Assembly: GCA_046729855.1 (NCBI GenBank)
Contig: JBKPHM010000026.1
Span: 1-11,171 of the forward strand
Direction of reading: 5' to 3'
Length of the DNA: 11,171 bases
From: DATHSY01 sp046729855
Lineage (GTDB): Bacteria > Actinomycetota > UBA4738 > HRBIN12
Shown here: in pieces, positions 9,290-11,171 of the stretch
Layout of the letters: each line of letters begins with the position of its first letter
Numbering within the stretch: the stretch's first letter is position 1
Notes under the pieces: model-generated
What the model was told of the DNA's origin: nothing
What the model saw: only the letters and a program-made list of their open reading frames with translations
Database searches by the model: none
Position numbers and translations under genes: made by a program

Positions 9290-9321
9290 CTCCTCGAATC
9301 ACACGCGTGTGATTCGAGGAG
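9290..9321. repeat. 32-bp perfect palindrome at the ribosome binding site of the small CPAC protein
   Basis: CTCCTCGAATCACACG (9290-9305) is followed at once by its exact reverse complement (9306-9321), with no spacer. On the minus strand the last six bases, GAGGAG, are part of the ribosome binding site of the 62-residue gene. A possible -10 box, TATGCT (9325-9320), overlaps the other end. It could act as a repressor operator or as an mRNA hairpin hiding the ribosome binding site. Confidence 0.7.
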
Positions 9322-9335
9322 CATACCGGACGCGG

Positions 9336-9364
9336 CCGGCGCCCGCCCGCAGGCGAGGCGCCGG
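9336..9364 (-). terminator. GC-rich hairpin after the GcvT-like gene
   Basis: CCGGCGCC (9336-9343) and GGCGCCGG (9357-9364) form a perfect 8-bp stem, extended by CGCC/GGCG inside around a 4-nt loop. It begins 16 bp after the stop at 9380. No U-tract follows, as is common for actinobacterial terminator candidates, so this is a structural call only. Confidence 0.45.
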
Positions 9365-9379
9365 ATGTCTGGCGGATGT

Positions 9380-10480
9380 TTAGCTCCGGGGGCGCTCCTT
9401 GTTCGGGTCGAGGATCGACAGCACCTCGACCGTCGCGGGTGCCGTCGCCTCGCCGACCGCGACCTCGACCTTCGTCCCGTCGGCGGATGCGTCCGCGTCG
9501 AGGATCGCGAGGCCGATCGTCCCGACGCGCGGGCTGACGGCCGGGGAGGTGATGGCGCCGACCTGCCGGCCCTCCAGCGTCACGGCCGCGCCGTAGTCGG
9601 GCGCGGCGTCGGCCTCGACCCTCAGGGTCTTGAAGCGTTTGGGTGGGTCCGCGCCGTACTCCGCTAGCTGCTGCGCGGCGACGTTCTCCGTGTCCGTCCT
9701 GATGAACCGGTCCATCGACAGGTCCCATGGGGAGATCTCGCTGGGGTTGTAGTCGATCGCGATGATGATCAGCCCGACCTCGGTCCGTGCGAGGTCGACT
9801 GCCGTGAGGCCGAACGGCGTCGCGCCCGCTTCGAGCAGGGCGTCCCAGATCGCCTGCGCGTTCTCCGGCGCGGTGACGACCTCGTATCCCTTCTCCCCGG
9901 AGAAGCCCGTCCGCTGCACCCAGGCGGGACGGCCGGCGACCGTGGTCTGCTCCGGCCAGAAGCGGAAATACCGGAGCTCGCCGAGGTCCCGCTCGGTGAG
10001 CGGTTGAAGCGTCTGTTGCGAGGTCGGGCCCTGCACGCCGATCATCGCCAGCTCCTCGGTGCGGTGCGCAACCCGCGCGTCCAGGTCGGACGCCGTCTCC
10101 TTGAAGAAGTCCTCGATGTCCGGCGTGTTGATCATCACCAGGAACCGGTCGTCGGCGTACCGGTAGACGTTGCCGTCGTCGACCATCAGGCCGTTCGGGT
10201 CGACGAACGCGCCGTAGCGCACCTGGCCTGGCCGCATGTCGGGCACCGAGTTGGTGAACCGGCGCTGCACCACACGCGCGGCGTCGGGGCCGATGATCTC
10301 GTACTTGCACGTCGAGAACAGGTCCCAGATGCCCGTCGCCGTCCGGATCGCCTCGTATTCGGCCATCGGATCCGCGCCCTCGTGGTTCGTCCAGGGCCAG
10401 CCGTCCTCCCACAGGAAATCGGCGCCCCTCGTGACGTGCCAGTCGTGCAGCGGGGACCTGTGCTCCTGTACCTCCGACAT
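9380..10480 (-). CDS. GcvT-family folate-dependent aminomethyltransferase (substrate unknown)
   Basis: The 366-residue product has the fold markers of glycine-cleavage T-protein: SPLHDWHVTRGA at the N-terminus, a DD pair at residues 101-102 where T-protein has its catalytic Asp, RTGFSGEKGYEV (190-201) and GLTAVDLARTEVGL (224-237), and a C-terminal barrel domain. Such proteins move a C1 unit from an amine to tetrahydrofolate. The N-terminal region (FLWEDGWPWTNHEG) and the central stretch IIAIDYNPSEISPWDL differ from canonical GcvT, so it is probably a paralogue acting on another methylated amine or related compound, such as the dimethylglycine, sarcosine or DMSP demethylase relatives. No gcvH or gcvP is nearby. 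ATG 10480 has AAGGAG about 10 nt upstream. The open frame continues upstream, but that part overlaps the exonuclease gene and is not coding. Confidence 0.85.
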   Translation of the reverse strand: MSEVQEHRSPLHDWHVTRGADFLWEDGWPWTNHEGADPMAEYEAIRTATGIWDLFSTCKYEIIGPDAARVVQRRFTNSVPDMRPGQVRYGAFVDPNGLMVDDGNVYRYADDRFLVMINTPDIEDFFKETASDLDARVAHRTEELAMIGVQGPTSQQTLQPLTERDLGELRYFRFWPEQTTVAGRPAWVQRTGFSGEKGYEVVTAPENAQAIWDALLEAGATPFGLTAVDLARTEVGLIIIAIDYNPSEISPWDLSMDRFIRTDTENVAAQQLAEYGADPPKRFKTLRVEADAAPDYGAAVTLEGRQVGAITSPAVSPRVGTIGLAILDADASADGTKVEVAVGEATAPATVEVLSILDPNKERPRS

Positions 10481-10549
10481 CCGCGCCACTCCTTCCGGCT
10501 CGTCGATCCGTTCACCCGGCTCCGCCGTCGCGCCGGCGGCGACCCCGCG

Positions 10550-10579
10550 GTTATATCCCTCGCCTGACTCGCCGTTCAA
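10550..10579 (-). promoter_or_regulatory. Sigma-70-type promoter of the GcvT-like gene
   Basis: On the minus strand TTGAAC (10579-10574) and TATAAC (10555-10550) are separated by 18 bp, good matches to -35 and -10 boxes in very GC-rich DNA. The promoter would give a leader of about 60 nt before ATG 10480. The -35 box overlaps the last codons of the exonuclease gene. Confidence 0.65.
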
Positions 10580-11169
10580 GTCCGGGTGGTGCCGGCGCGG
10601 CGCGAGATCCTCAGCAGGTCCCGCACCCGTCCGCGACCGTCCGCCTCGAGCCTCGCGGCCACCACGAGGAAGAGCTGCGCGGCGACCAGCGCGTCGTCGA
10701 GCGCGTCGTGCGGAGACGCGACCGGGATCCCGTAGCGGGCGGCGGACCCGGCGAGTGTGTTGTGGGTGGACGGTGAGCGCCGCTCGAGCTCGAGGACGAG
10801 CGCGCGGACGTCGACGGCCCGACGCGCCCACGCCCTGCGGCGCGTCCCGAACAACCTGGCCAGGAACGCGATCTCGACCTCGGCGTACCAGGCGAGGAGG
10901 AACCGCCCGTCCAGGAGCGCGCGCAGGGTGTCGATGGCGGCAGAGGGCGGCACCGCGTCCGCGAGCTCCCGCGGCATGATGCCGTGCACCTTCATCGAGG
11001 CCGGCGACGCGGGAACGCCCGTCGCGACGAGCCGGTCGACGGCCCCCCGCATCAGGACGCGGCCGGAAACGACTGGGACCACGCCGAACGACAGGATGGC
11101 ATCGCGTTCGTAGTCGAGTCCCGTCGTCTCGAAGTCCAGCGACGCGAACACCGCGCGCCGCCACGCCAA
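10576..11169 (-). CDS. DEDDh-type 3'-5' exonuclease (DnaQ-like), start near the window edge
   Basis: The product shows exonuclease motif I as DFETTGLD (Asp12, Glu14) and motif III as HDALDD (His154, Asp159), with Asp120 in a DVRAL motif, so it is a DnaQ-fold 3'-5' exonuclease of the DEDDh kind. VHGI at 61-64 is also typical. Motif II is unusual: where most members have His-Asn-x-x-Phe-Asp, this reads WYAEVE (94-99), with Glu99 in the place of the metal-binding Asp. The visible first codon is TTG at 11169, two bases from the edge, so the true start may lie outside the window and the gene may be cut. It could be a proofreading-like or repair nuclease; no polymerase gene is beside it. No link to formate metabolism is apparent. 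Confidence 0.82.
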   Translation of the reverse strand: MAWRRAVFASLDFETTGLDYERDAILSFGVVPVVSGRVLMRGAVDRLVATGVPASPASMKVHGIMPRELADAVPPSAAIDTLRALLDGRFLLAWYAEVEIAFLARLFGTRRRAWARRAVDVRALVLELERRSPSTHNTLAGSAARYGIPVASPHDALDDALVAAQLFLVVAARLEADGRGRVRDLLRISRRAGTTRT

Positions 11170-11171
11170 CG

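Noticed and set aside
9039..10412. 457-codon minus-strand frame overlapping the GcvT-like gene
   Set aside because: It is an out-of-frame shadow; the 366-residue frame has the family motifs.
10481..11164. Upstream extension of the GcvT-like frame
   Set aside because: It overlaps the exonuclease gene in another frame, and a good start with ribosome binding site and promoter exists at 10480.

Overview
The window is high-GC DNA (by eye close to 70% G+C) with many GTG starts, GGAGG-type ribosome binding sites and tight gene packing. Together with the protein types this fits a soil or sediment actinomycete-like bacterium (Actinomycetota, possibly a deep lineage such as Thermoleophilia). That placement is inference from composition and protein character only.

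The centre is a formate/one-carbon locus. On the minus strand, read right to left, four genes form one operon: a catalytic formate dehydrogenase subunit (5774-3843), a NuoE-NuoF fusion that is the NADH/FMN subunit (3832-1979), an iron-sulfur subunit (1982-1071) and mobA for the guanylated molybdenum cofactor (1074-460). The last two junctions are 4-bp GTGA stop/start overlaps. The catalytic gene contains an in-frame UGA at 5528-5526 in the motif Cys-Asn-Arg-Thr-[UGA]-His-Ala-Pro-Ser, with a bacterial SECIS-like hairpin (loop GGUCU) starting 11 nt downstream. I read it as a selenocysteine formate dehydrogenase, not as two fragments or a pseudogene. Its alpha subunit is also split into two genes: the [4Fe-4S] cluster domain that normally begins the catalytic chain is instead at the C-terminus of the iron-sulfur subunit, which is encoded downstream, so the usual N-to-C order is reversed.

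Upstream of the operon lies a divergent region with several inverted repeats, then a small membrane protein of the DUF6766 type (5969-6409, plus). Convergent with it is fdhD (7276-6419, minus), the sulfurtransferase needed to activate formate dehydrogenase. A divergent spacer with a 21-bp interrupted palindrome separates fdhD from fhs, formate-tetrahydrofolate ligase (7418-9088, plus). Formate made or used by the dehydrogenase can thus be linked to 10-formyl-tetrahydrofolate.

The right part holds a short CPAC-containing protein (9283-9095, minus) behind a 32-bp perfect palindrome, a divergent GcvT-family folate-dependent aminomethyltransferase (10480-9380, minus) with a recognisable sigma-70-type promoter, and a DEDDh 3'-5' exonuclease at the right edge (minus). 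At the left edge is the 5' part of a secreted protein resembling the pro-region of subtilisin-like proteases (275-1, minus), with a 184-bp gene-free stretch upstream.

Together the genes describe a NAD-linked, Mo- or W-dependent selenoenzyme interconverting CO2 and formate, its cofactor supply (MobA, FdhD), and entry of formate into the folate C1 pool (Fhs), with a possible C1 donor or acceptor enzyme (the GcvT relative). No selenocysteine machinery (selA, selB, selC, selD) is in the window; it must lie elsewhere in the genome if the reading is right.
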